Made by a program: the position numbers and the translations under genes. A model generated the notes under the pieces. The model worked only from the letters and a program-made list of their open reading frames with translations, was not told the DNA's origin and did no database searches. 64,000 nt of DNA from [Mycoplasma] phocae (GTDB taxonomy: Bacteria; Bacillota_I; Bacilli_A; Mycoplasmatales; Metamycoplasmataceae): positions 248,001 to 312,000 of the forward strand of contig NZ_CP029295.1 of the NCBI RefSeq assembly GCF_003332325.1, given 5' to 3'. Shown here one piece after another: positions 42,781 to 52,944 of this stretch; positions within the stretch are counted from its first letter, which is position 1, and the number at the start of each line of letters is the position of its first letter.

Positions 42781-43195
42781 AATTAAATATCTCTTATCTT
42801 AATTTGCATAAAATTTAATTTATATTTATATATCATTAATATTTTATAATTTTTAAATAAAAGAATAAAAAATGCCTTTATTTTAAACACTATTGTTATA
42901 AAAAATTGTGTTTTTTATTTTTTTATTGCATTTTTTTTGTATTTTTTAAAATTCATATGTTGAAGTAAAATATTTTTGAGTTTTTAATATCAATTAATAG
43001 CATTAAAATTTGGAAATTATTTAGCACACTAAAAAATAATCTAACTTGTTTTGATCTTTATTTGATGAATTATTTTTATTAGAGAATTTTTATATTATTT
43101 AGCTAATTTTAAAATTCATTTTGCTTATTTGTCAATTTATTTAACAAATATAAACAAGCTACAAAATTAGCTTTGCAAAGCAATAAGTTAGGCTA
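42781..43195. other. Intergenic upstream of the nuclease lipoprotein
   Basis: AT-rich, with long T runs. It holds the promoter region for the lipoprotein on the minus strand. No gene is recognised. Confidence 0.4.
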
Positions 43196-43196
43196 C

Positions 43197-43800
43197 TTAA
43201 GTTATGCGACATAATTTAGACTATCCAAGATGAGGAGTGTTTTTATGTTAAAACAATTTTTATTTGATGAAAAATTGAAATAATGCAAACTAATTGAAAA
43301 AGTGGATTTAAAATTGCTTTAATCTAGTTTATTTTTGATAATTAATATTGGTATGAAAAATATAGGTTTCATCACTCTAACGCATAGGTTAGATATGTAA
43401 AAACTCCTTCAAAAAGGATACATTATATACAATTCTAATATTGGATCTAAAATCAAAAACAGAAAAATCATCAAAAGATAAATTAGCTATCTTAAAAATT
43501 AAAAATTTAATGATTTAAATAACAAAGAAATTCACATTATTTTTTTATGCTCTTATTAATTCGCTAAAGATATGATACTCTCTAGAAAATCGAAGGTCAG
43601 AATATTTTTCTGCGAATCAGCAAAGAGAAAATATCATCTTATAAAATACAACAATTTAGATTTCAAAATAATATATAGCAAAATTAGAGTATATATAGAA
43701 GAGCACAAAAAAATATATTTAAAACCCCACACTATGTTTTCAGACAATGTGGAGTGAGTGTTTAAATTATTTTTCCTAAGCTAATTTTATGATTACGTTT
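43197..43800 (+). pseudogene. Probable IS3-type transposase debris
   Basis: After ACATAATTTAGAC (43209-43221), GAGGAG and an ATG at 43244, frame pieces read MLKQFLFDEKLK (orfA-like start), then interrupted fragments. The last is a 63-codon piece from 43572 (KYHLIKYNNLDFKIIYSKIR, YIEEHKKIY) resembling the start of IS3 OrfB before the YGYRRI motif. Multiple TAA/TAG stops interrupt it. No DDE motif remains. The assignment rests on short patterns and is tentative. Confidence 0.35.
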
Positions 43801-43850
43801 TTTTCTATTAAAAATTAAAATTTCATTATGATAATTTTTTATAATCGAAC

Positions 43851-45605
43851 CTATACAAATATATCTAATTGTGGATAATTAGCGGGATCAAATTTTTTGT
43901 CATTAAGAATTTTTCTAGAATCATATCAACTTAGCCCTGGTATCAAATATTCCTCTGATGTCCCGTCTTCTCTAAAAAGAGTAAAACCCAGAAGATAAAT
44001 TCTTGGGGTGAATTTTGAATAATCATTTCCACCTGAAAATTCGATCTTAGAACTCGCCAATCTACTAATACTTAGTACAGGTCTAGATAGATACGAATTT
44101 ATATATCCATATTTATCCCTGCCATTGGGTAAAAAAGTTGTATCATTATTGCCCTGATATTCATTTTTTATCGGGAAATTGTATTGAACAAAATTCGGTA
44201 ATATCTTTACTTTTTCGATTTCTTTATTTTTGCGCAAATACGCGTATACGTAAAAAAATTTTTCGTATTTAAACCCAACATCGACTCTTGGTACCACCTT
44301 AACATTATCAACAAAATTTATTGCGTTAATCTCTAATTCATATAATTCATTAAAAGTTTTTATATTTTTTATAAGTTGATATTTATAATAATCTGGAAGC
44401 ATGTATTTTTCTATTGATGATATAGTACGTGCATATTCAGAATAGTAGAATTCATAAATTTTGTCTAGATATGAATAGTTATCATCCTTATTTTCAACAA
44501 TCATTTTATAAAATTCACTATATTTAGATTCATTTTCATATTTTAAATCATTAATAATATTTAAATATAATTTTTTAAGATTAGTTTCTTTTACTTCCCT
44601 TAATTTCGGTGTTGAAGAATCAAGTTTTTTTATTTTTTCAACTAGTTCCTTGTTTTGAGGATCGGCCGCATTCGAAACAAGATCTTCAATATAATAGTTT
44701 ACTTGGGCTATAATATTTTCTTCTAATTTAATTAGGTCATTTAAATTAGTAATATGTGATAATTCCCTATATCATTTTATGCCTCTCGTATCTGAAGCAA
44801 AATAGAAATCAATCATTTTTTTTATATTAGGTCTTCTTTCTGATATTATTTTTTCTTCTGCTTCTATTCTCTTTTTTTCCTCTTCTTCTTGTTTTCTTAG
44901 TTCTTCTTGTCTATTACGTTCTTCTTCTTCTTGTTGTTGTTGTTTTCTTAGTTCTTCTTCTTGTTTCCTTCGTTCATCTTCTTGTCTATTACGTTCTTCC
45001 TCTTGTTTCCTTCGTTCATCTTCTTGTCTATTACGTTCTTCCTCTTGTTTCCTTCGTTCATCTTCTTGTCTATTACGTTCTTCTTCTTCTTGTTTATTGC
45101 GTTCTCTATTGTGTTCCTCTTCATGTTGTTTGATAGCTTCTTTAAATTCTGATTCAAAAACTTGAGACCCAATAGGATTCGTTTTTCCAATTTCGAATTT
45201 TATATAAAAATTTAAATATTTATAATCTTTTTTTAAAGGCAAATAAACAATAGCGTATTTTTTGATATTTAGAGATATTGATGAAATTTCTTCGAATTTA
45301 ACTCTAACAAAAACAGTTTCAGTATCAACTATAAAACCATCATTTTTAGCCAATTGAATTTTAGTAGCATCAAAATTATCAGCTTTTTCATTAATTGAGC
45401 CTTGGTATGAAAAAGTAATTTCTTTTCTTAATTTTTTCTCTTCAGTTTCTGTAATTGGATTTGATGGGAGAGGCTGTTGGTGTGGTTTTCTAATGGGGCG
45501 AGTTGGCATATTACTATTTTCATCGCTGCAAGATGCAGCGATTAAGGGTAATGTTACAACTATGACCGGCAATGCAATTCATCACTTAAAATTTTTCTTT
45601 TTCAT
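43851..45605 (-). CDS. Surface lipoprotein with charged repeat tract
   Basis: 584 residues. Signal MKKKNFKWWIALP... with lipobox IAASC (Cys26) and AAGGA before the ATG. A beta-rich N-domain (about 50-155) is followed by a Glu/Arg/Gln tract (about 160-245) built of 14-residue repeats (EEERNRQEDERRKQ). A helical and mixed C-domain then runs to the TAG at 43851. The true C-terminus lies past a UGA (Trp) near 43923. The family is unknown; it is probably a variable adhesin or spacer-type surface protein. Repeat number could change by slippage without breaking the frame. Confidence 0.8.
44961..45086 (-). repeat. 42-base tandem repeat, three copies
   Basis: Copies at 44961-45002, 45003-45044 and 45045-45086. 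The first two are identical and the third differs in about three bases at its end; degenerate Glu/Arg/Gln codons extend on both sides. The unit is 14 codons, so copy-number change keeps the frame. Confidence 0.9.
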
Positions 45606-46383
45606 AATATTCCTTGTTTGTTTATAATAAATTGGATGTGTTTGAAAGTTAAGGGAGAAGTATTACATTTAAAAATTATCTCTTACTTTTTTATCCTAAT
45701 TAAATTATAAACTATTTTTTATGTCTTATTTTTAAGTATATTTTAGTTTTTTTATATATAAAAAAAATCATCAAAAAATGCGCCTACACAAGTGTAAACA
45801 TTTTATTTTTTAACAATTTTATTTTATGAAACACGTATTCGCATATACGAACACGCCTTCAAATAGGACAAAATGAGAGGATTGAAACTCTTTACTGGAG
45901 TAAATTAGGTTACATAATTTAGACACTCTTTATTTTAACTAAAATAGTTTGCCGCAGAATTACTTTTATGCTTCTCTTGAAATATTTGAATATAATTCCT
46001 TATTTTGCGAAAAAATGTTTTGATATTTTGATTCCATTTATTAAATTGTTAAACTCTTATGAATTTTAAATCCCTTGTATAATGCTTATAAATATCTTTT
46101 GCTTTTTAGATTTTATATCTTTATTAAAATCAAAAAATCTTAACTTATATAGAGATTAAAACTTAATTATTTCCATAAATTGATAATTTACTAGATCTAT
46201 GAAGCTTTATCGTCTAAGTTAATAAGGTTGGAATATTATTTATATAAAAAATTACCAACAGATGTGGTAAAAGTCTTGTTATGCTTTTCATAAATTATTA
46301 AATTAATTGTTGGTTTTAAATAAATATTAGGTTTCTTTATTTTTTTCATACTTAAATTATAATAAACTTTATTAAAACATTTT
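45606..46383. other. Intergenic between lipoprotein and RNA candidate
   Basis: No supported gene. A CGTATTCG/CGAACACG hairpin with one mismatch lies near 45836-45860. ACATAATTTAGAC (45912-45924) repeats the 13-mer seen at 43209-43221 in the same orientation. A lone GGATTGAAAC near 45878 is not part of a repeat array. Confidence 0.45.
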
Positions 46384-46437
46384 AAAAGCCGGTTTTACCC
46401 GACTTTTCATACTTGGCCAACAGCTTTCGCTCCGACC
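46384..46437 (-). ncRNA. Candidate structured RNA with GNRA hairpin
   Basis: Read on the minus strand. Hairpin 1 (46437-46415) is GGUCGG-AGC-GAAA-GCU-(G)-UUGGCC: about 9 pairs, one bulged G, GNRA tetraloop. Hairpin 2 (46407-46384) is AAAAGUCGG and CCGGCUUUU around GUAAAA: 9 pairs including U-G, ending in a U run like a terminator. The stretch is visibly richer in G+C than its surroundings. A weak promoter-like TATGAT/TATAAG lies at about 46448-46462. No open frame. It matches no RNA family I recognise. Confidence 0.4.
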
Positions 46438-46672
46438 CTTTACTTTACACTTATATATTATCATATTTTTTTAACCATTTGTAAAAAAACCAAAAAGTAT
46501 AAAGATAAATATAAAAAGTCAGCATACATTAACTTTCTCTTTTGATTTTTTATGAGATTTTTAAATTTTTAATAGTCTTTTTTTAAAACTAATTTTTCTA
46601 ATTCTGTGTTTTTTTCCCAAAAGCTAAATTATATTAATATTAATATTCAATTAAAATCTATAAATTAACTAA

Positions 46673-46870
46673 TTAATAACAAAATCATTTTATGAGTATA
46701 AAATTTAATGTTTTAACTTTTTCACTAGTATATTCAAAAATTTTTTGAGTTATTTTTAATAGGTTGATTTCTTTAATAAAAAAATCACTATCAAGATTTT
46801 GATAACTAGGAGTTTTTAAATTAAATTTGTCACTTATACTTAATAAGTTACGACAAATAGTATTTTTATT
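46673..46870 (-). other. In-frame open extension after the fba stop
   Basis: Directly after the fba TAA the same frame stays open for 65 codons to TAA at 46673-46675, reading protein-like text (DKFNLKTPSYQNLDSDFFIKE in parts, KITQKIFEYTSEKVKTLNF). It has no start codon with a ribosome-binding site. It may be a relic of a longer or second gene, or chance in AT-rich DNA. Confidence 0.3.
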
Positions 46871-47743
46871 TTAAATATTTGCTTTTCCAATAGATCCAAA
46901 TTCAGCAAATTTTTCTTTGAGCACCTTTTTTAGTGCTTGCATCCCAAAATTAGCAATTTTTCTTGGATCATAATTTTTATTTTTATCAATTTTTTTACTA
47001 ATAACAAACTCTTTAATAGCCTCAGCATTGGCAATTTGTAACTCGGTATTAATGTTAATTTTTGCTATTCCTAAACTAATTGCCGTTTGCACTTGATCTT
47101 TTGGAATTCCACTTCCACCATGTAAAACTAAAGGAATTCTACAAGCTTCATTGATTTGATTTAAAATATCGAAATTTAAACTTTTTCAATACGATGGATA
47201 TTTTCCGTGAATATTATTAATACCAACCGCCAAAGCATCAATACCTAATTGTTGCATTTGAATGGCTTCATCAATATTAGAAACTAACTGTCCAGATGAA
47301 ATTATTCCATCTTCTTCGCCACCGATTGTACCAATTTCTGCTTCAATTGATGCATTTTGACTATGAGCTAGCAATATTAATTGCTTGGTATTTTTATAAT
47401 TTTCAGAAAAAATTTCATGACTTCCATCGTACATAATTGAGCTAAAACCGGCCTCTAATGCTTTGATACAATCATCATAATTTCCATGATCTAAATGAAG
47501 TGCAACTTCAGTTTTAATATTTAAATCAACAATTAAACTCTTAACTAATTCACTAACAACGTGATAGCCGCCAAAATATTTAACAGCCCCAACAGATGCG
47601 CTAATAATAATCGGGGCTTTTAACTCATCAGCAACTTCCAAAGCCGACTTAGTTCACTCTAAATTATTAATGTTAATATGAGCAACAGCATATTTTTCTT
47701 GATATGCTTTTTTTAACATATGATTGATATTTACTAATTTCAT
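46871..47743 (-). CDS. fba: Fructose-bisphosphate aldolase, class II
   Basis: Cleaves fructose-1,6-bisphosphate in glycolysis, zinc-dependent. 290 residues. The catalytic Asp and zinc His are D85 and H86 in ALHLDHG. Further zinc-site motifs are IEAEIGTIGGEEDG, the NIHGKYP His and LHGGSGIP; phosphate binding is at KININTELQ. The block ALAVGINNIHG differs slightly from the usual ALAIAIGTAHG. RBS AAAAGGA. In a mycoplasma this could also feed glycerol- or ribose-derived carbon. Confidence 0.93.
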
Positions 47744-48189
47744 TATTTATCCTTTTACTATTATTTTAATTATTGCTAACCTAAAAATCGTAAAAAATAT
47801 TAGGTTGCTAATTCAGCATTAATAGTGTTAAATGTTTTATTTTTATCAAAATAATTTTATTACTAAATTATGGATTTTTAAGCAAAGCTGATGATAAATA
47901 GAATGGTAATTCTTTATATTCTATTAATAACATTTTTAACATCTTCAAGAAAAAAATATTACACACATCTTATTAATGGTAAATCAAAAATTTAGAAATA
48001 AAATTTGCTATTGATATCTTTTTTGTTTACGTAAAATTTATTAGGATGTAATAAATTCATTTAAAACAAAAAAATATCAAGTTTTTTATATTAAATATAA
48101 AATAATTTTTTTATAAATTAATCTTAATATTTTATTTTTTTACCAATTTTTATAACTTTATTACTTATAATTTAAAACATTGGAGTGTT
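47744..48189. other. Divergent intergenic region, fba and nuclease pair
   Basis: About 445 AT-rich bases between divergent start codons; it should hold both promoters. No open frame or clear repeat is seen. Confidence 0.5.
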
Positions 48190-49041
48190 ATGAAAGATAA
48201 AACAAAGATTATTATTCCTAAAAGAAGTTATTATAATGGAAAGGAATACCAACTTGATTTTGAAAATCAAGTCTTCAGGGTTAATCCAGATTTCTTAAAA
48301 AAATTGCAATCACATAAGCCTGGAACATTCGGTGGATTTCGAAAAATGACTGGGTCAGCGCTAGGTGATATTATGCTGCTAACAAATTTTAATAGTCAAT
48401 TCGTTGCCTATGCCCGACTTTGCGGCTTTGGTATGCCAATTTTAGATGATAAATATGTTCGTGCTGGAGTTATTTTAGAACCTAAAATTTTAGAAAAAAT
48501 TGAACAGAGTATTGGCGATAAAATTCTTCGCTATCCTGCTGAAAAATACAATTACGATTATTTTAAAGAAAACCAATTATTCGGTGGTTTACCAGATGGA
48601 TTTTGAGAAAAAAAACGAATAATATTTGAAATTAAAACCGCTAATGAAAAAAAATTTGACCAGTGAAATCAATATGGAGTAAATGTGGGATACATTAAAC
48701 AAGCTCAACTTTATGCTTATTTAATGGGAGTTAAAACATTTTCAATTGTTGCTTGCTTTCTTAAAGAAGAAGATTATATTGACCCTAATAGCGTTGACAT
48801 TAATAAGCGTATTATCAAAAATTGAAATATGTTTGTCAATGAAGCTCAGGTAAAAGATGATATTGAAACATGTACTAAATGATTTAATGAATACACTGCT
48901 AGTGGAATAAGTCCAAAATGAAATGAAAGCATTGATCAGGATTTAATAAAATTTCTAAATTGTGAAAATTTTGAACAATGAGAAAATTTATATTTAAAAT
49001 GAGTTGAAGAAGGGAAGGCTGTGGCTAAATATGAACAATAA
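48190..49041 (+). CDS. Putative PD-(D/E)XK nuclease (MAGa7180-like, YqaJ-type)
   Basis: 283 residues, GGAG before the ATG. A YqaJ/lambda-exonuclease-like core is suggested by GGFRKMTGSALGDIM near the N-terminus, and by the PD-(D/E)XK pattern LPDGFWEKKRIIFEIKT (Asp, then E-x-K) followed by QAQLYAYLMG, a conserved Gln region of the fold. Recognised from memory as the mycoplasma MAGa7180-type nuclease family. Six UGA Trp codons truncate standard-code readings. Its stop overlaps the DUF2779 start by 11 bases. Exact substrate is unknown. Confidence 0.75.
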
Positions 49042-51085
49042 AAAATATTATAAATTTCTAAATTATGCAATAATGAATTCATCAAGACCATATTTTGCAT
49101 TTAATACATCTTTAGAAGAAATCTATAAAAGTTTCAATGAGGAATATGACGATGACGTAAACATTTTCAATCAATCTGATTATCAAATTGATTGTATTGA
49201 AGAAAAAATTGAAACTGAATTTGGAGAATATTTCACTACTGCCGATAGGGAAGAATTAGATAAATTAATGGGATATGAAAAATTGCTATTTTTAAAAAAC
49301 AAATTAGCAAATGATTCAACATTTTATAAACAAATCATCGAACACGATAAAATTAATGTCGCAAATGAATTGATTGACAAAATATCAGAATATAAAGCTT
49401 TAGCAATGGGACTTGGTTTAGTTACTAATAAAGCGATTGAATATTTAAAAAGAGATTATTTTAGTAATCGCGAAATTGAAATTATTAGTTGCAAACAAAG
49501 AAAAGATAAAAAAATTGAACAAACCAAACAATCAGTAATTAATGATAAAATTCTAATTAATCCTGCTTTTGAATATAAATCTTGTATTGCTGTTCCATTT
49601 TTCTATGATGTAAAAACAAAAACTGTTGGAATATTACTCTACTCTAATAAAACATCTTTAAAAAACATTTTTCGACTATATTATGATGTTAATGTGATTA
49701 GAAATGCTGGATATGAAGTTAATGAAGCAGTTATTGTTATTCCAAAATATCAAGATCGTAAAAATGTAAAACAAGGGCGCCTTAATTTTATGGTTAGTGA
49801 ATATGCTAATTATAAAAAATCTAAACCAACTATTGATAAGAAAAAAAATCTATCAGAAAATGAAATTCAAGCAATTTTCATTAAAGACCCTAACTTTAAA
49901 TATTCAAGTAAAACTACTAAGAAAAACGTCGAAACAAACGTTAAAATAATCGATCATATCAACTCTGAATTATCCATTTTAGAATTTTTTAATAAAAAAG
50001 TTAATGAAAGAGAAACTTTTACTTTTAAAAAATTTGTTGAAATTGTTAATGATGAAGAATTATTAAAAAAATACTCATCTTGAGTAAATGAAATTGATGA
50101 AACTGATCTTGAAGATGATCTAAATTTAGGCAATCAATTTTATTTAAGTATTGTTGAAAAATTACTTCCAAATTATGCAATATCTTCAAAAGTAATTCTG
50201 CGACTAAAACTTAAAAATTTAAAAGAACCTAATTTTAAAGATCAAATAATTTTAGATTTTTATGATAATAATAAAGTTGCTTTAAATCCTGATATTGAAG
50301 AATATCATGTGTATCAAAAAATCAATAAAGAAAATGCCAAAATTATTTGATTTGATTTTGAAGGAGTAACACTACCAATTCCAATAATCGATTATAATAA
50401 GCCTTATAACCAACTAATGAGTCAAACTTCAATAATTAAAACCATTAATAATGAAATTTATGAATCGCATGATTATGTTTATGATCCTAAGAAATACGAT
50501 TATCGTACGTTAATTAAAGTAATTGATGATTTATATGATGAAGAAGCTTCTTGTTATGTTGTTTATAATAAATCATATGAAAGTTCAAGACTACTTGAAA
50601 TGCAAGAAATGCTATTCTACTATTATGATAGATCTGAGTTAATATCAATAGAAGAATATAGAGCAATTGAGCACAAAATTAAATTTATTGTGGAAAGAAT
50701 AGTTGATATCGCTGAACTTTTCATTGTTGGTTCGCATGGATTAAAAATTTCAAACTGCCAAATCAACATTGGAGAACTTAAAGGAAAATATTCAATCAAA
50801 AAAATTGAGCATTATGTTTCAAATAATAAAATCAAATTACAACATATGATTATGCCTTATAAAGATTTAGCTATTAAAAATGGTGGTATGGCACTTCAAA
50901 TTTCAACTGCCCGTGCTCTTGATGTAATTAAAGATAATGAATGAGAGCAAGAAATCATCGCTTTAAAACAATATTGTCATAACGATGTCTTGGCGATGAT
51001 TATGGCCTTTGATTTAGTTAAACATATTATCAAATCCCCACGTAGAAGAGAATATATTAATAATTTCAAAACATATAAAGATTAA
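49031..51085 (+). CDS. DUF2779 domain protein, putative DEDD exonuclease
   Basis: 684 residues. The C-terminal half is DUF2779: IIWFDFEGVTLPIP (about residues 440-453) supplies the DxE pair of a DEDD (RNase H-fold) 3'-5' exonuclease, with VVYNKSYESSRL and a late HNDVLAMIMAFDLV carrying the last acidic residue. The N-terminal half contains YFAFNTSLEEIYKS and EYKSCIAVPFFYDVKTK and is unknown. The start ATG lies inside the 3' end of the preceding nuclease gene (translational coupling). An in-frame TTG at 49004 is less likely. Confidence 0.75.
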
Positions 51086-51136
51086 TTTAAGAAAAAATAG
51101 CGAAAAAAAATCCTCGCTTTGTGTTGTAATTAATTT

Positions 51137-51631
51137 ATGGATATGCAAAAAAATCGAGGAATGTTTTTAGAAAGTATTATCAATCGAAGTAATCAATTTT
51201 ATTTCGAGAATAATATTGCGCTAATTCACAAAAAAAATTTAGACATTGACTTTAAAAGCGTTGATCTAAAAAATAAGAAATTAATTGTAAATAATGCCTT
51301 TATTAAATCCAAAAGTACTGTTGATTACTATGGAGTTTATAAAGGCATTTTTTTGGCATTTGAGGCTAAAAGCACAAATGAAAAAAATTTCAGTATGGAT
51401 AATATTAAAAAGCACCAAATTGAATATTTATCGTTAGTAGACGCTCATCAAGGAGTGGCATTTTGAATTATTTATTTTAATTTACAGAACAAGTTTATTC
51501 TTATTAAACATAACCAATTTTTAAAAATTAGTAAGAATAAAAAGACGCTAGCATATTCATTACTGCTAGCTAATGGTATTTCTATAGAATTAGATTTTCC
51601 AGGAATATTAGACTATCTTAAAGTGATTTAA
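51137..51631 (+). CDS. recU: Holliday junction resolvase RecU
   Basis: Resolves four-way junctions in homologous recombination. 164 residues. NRGMFLESIINRSNQFYF, KSKSTVDYYGVYKGIFLAFEAKS (in parts; Asp and E-x-K metal site) and KKHQIEYLSLVDAHQGVAFWIIYF are RecU. The UGA in VAFWII is Trp. The ATG follows a TGTAAT by 6 bases without a ribosome-binding site. Its stop overlaps the convergent hup stop by three bases. It lies 51 bases after the nuclease pair and could share its transcript. Confidence 0.93.
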
Positions 51632-51930
51632 TCTTGGTGATTTAATTTATTATATTCTTCATCAATTCTATCACGATAAGCAGTTGAAAATTTAAATCTT
51701 GGATCCAATCTTGAATCAATATTTAAAACTACTTTTGTAATATTATGAATTTTTGTTTTAGCAGGAATAAATTTAGAAGAAAACATACCAAAACCTGAAA
51801 TAGAAACATTATTTCCCTGTACAATTTCATTTGTAATTGCCGTAACAATTTCATTAAAAATAGATTCAACTAGTACTTGTTGAAATCCAGTTTTTTCACT
51901 AACGTGAATTATCAATTCTTTTTTATTCAT
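51628..51930 (-). CDS. hup: HU/IHF-family DNA-binding protein
   Basis: Nucleoid protein, 100 residues. MNKKELIIHVSEKTG, FNEIVTAITNEIVQGNNVSISGFGMF (in parts) and the DNA-binding arm fit the family. The arm lacks the usual RNPxTG core (PAKTKIHN in its place), and the C-terminus is about 10 residues longer than HU. RBS AGGAG. It is downstream of gpsA. Confidence 0.9.
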   Translation of the reverse strand: MNKKELIIHVSEKTGFQQVLVESIFNEIVTAITNEIVQGNNVSISGFGMFSSKFIPAKTKIHNITKVVLNIDSRLDPRFKFSTAYRDRIDEEYNKLNHQD

Positions 51931-51951
51931 ATTATTTAATCTCCTATTTTT

Positions 51952-52941
51952 CTATTCATGTTTTAAAGGTCTAACCATCAATGATTTAATAACTTCTTTT
52001 ATGTTATTTTTCATGTAAATTATTTTGTATAATGCTTCGACTATGGGTAATTCTAGTCGCCCATTTTTAATATAATTTTCATAAATAACTTTTATTGATC
52101 TAAGCCCTTCAACTGTTTTATTGTTTGTTTCTTTAGTATTGCTAAAAAAATTTTTGCCAAAAGTATAATTTCTTGATTTAGGTGATAACGCAGTTAAAAT
52201 TAAATCCCCTATCCCTGACAAACCAAAAATTGTTGATTTCTTGCCACCAACATATTTATTATAAGTTAGGATTTCATTGATTGAGCGACTAACAAGCGCA
52301 ACTTGAGTATTTGTTGAATATCCTAAACCTTCTGCCATACCTGAAGCAATTGAGATAATATTCTTAAATATTGCCCCGACTTCAGCACCTTTAACATCGT
52401 TTTGTGTATATACTCTAAATCATTCATTAGAAAATAACTTTTGCACCTTTTTTGCAATATTTTTATTATAAGCCACGGCATCAACTAAAGTAATATGTCT
52501 TTCAACAATATCAATCGCAAATGACGGTCCTATTAGTGAAACAACACCTGTGATATTGCTGTTAGTTTTAATTAGTTTACTCATTTCATCATAGACTGAG
52601 ACTGCCGTGTCAGGCCAAAAGCCTTTAGATACATTAATAAAAATGGTGGGTTTAGTTATTTTTGAAATTACTGATTTAAAAACATCTTCAATAAATTGTG
52701 TAGGGATAGCAAATAAAATGTAATCAGCATCTTGTATTGCTTCGTCTATATTGGCAGTTGTTTGAAATTTTGGAAGATTAATTTTATCTGAAAAATATTT
52801 TGAGTTTTTACCATTTTTAAGTTCTTCTAACTCTTGGTGATCAACTCCATATATGATTACGTTATGATTGTTATCTTCTAAAACTGTAGCACAAGCTGTT
52901 CCCATACCACCACTGCCTAATATAGCGACTTTTTGCCTCAT
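51952..52941 (-). CDS. gpsA: Glycerol-3-phosphate dehydrogenase [NAD(P)+]
   Basis: Makes glycerol-3-phosphate for phospholipids. 329 residues. Rossmann motif GSGGMG (9-14), FAIPTQF, SKGFWPD, LIGPSFAIDI, the catalytic Lys in VKGAEVGAIFKNI, and GLSGIGDLILT. A UGA near 52417 is Trp and joins the two halves. RBS AAGGGAG. Follows der after 3 bases. Confidence 0.94.
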
Positions 52942-52944
52942 AAT

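Noticed and set aside
44961-45152. Phe/Leu-rich open frame opposite the lipoprotein repeats
   Set aside because: Antisense reading of Glu/Arg codons; looks hydrophobic only because of the repeat.
45870-45895. GGATTGAAAC resembling the 3' end of a CRISPR repeat
   Set aside because: Single occurrence; no spaced repeats or cas genes around it.
49031-51085. Cas4-like or CRISPR-associated role for the nuclease pair
   Set aside because: No array, no other cas genes and no visible four-Cys cluster; kept only as a nuclease module.
51090-51117. AGCGA/TCGCT as a terminator before recU
   Set aside because: Only five pairs and no clear T run; too weak to report.
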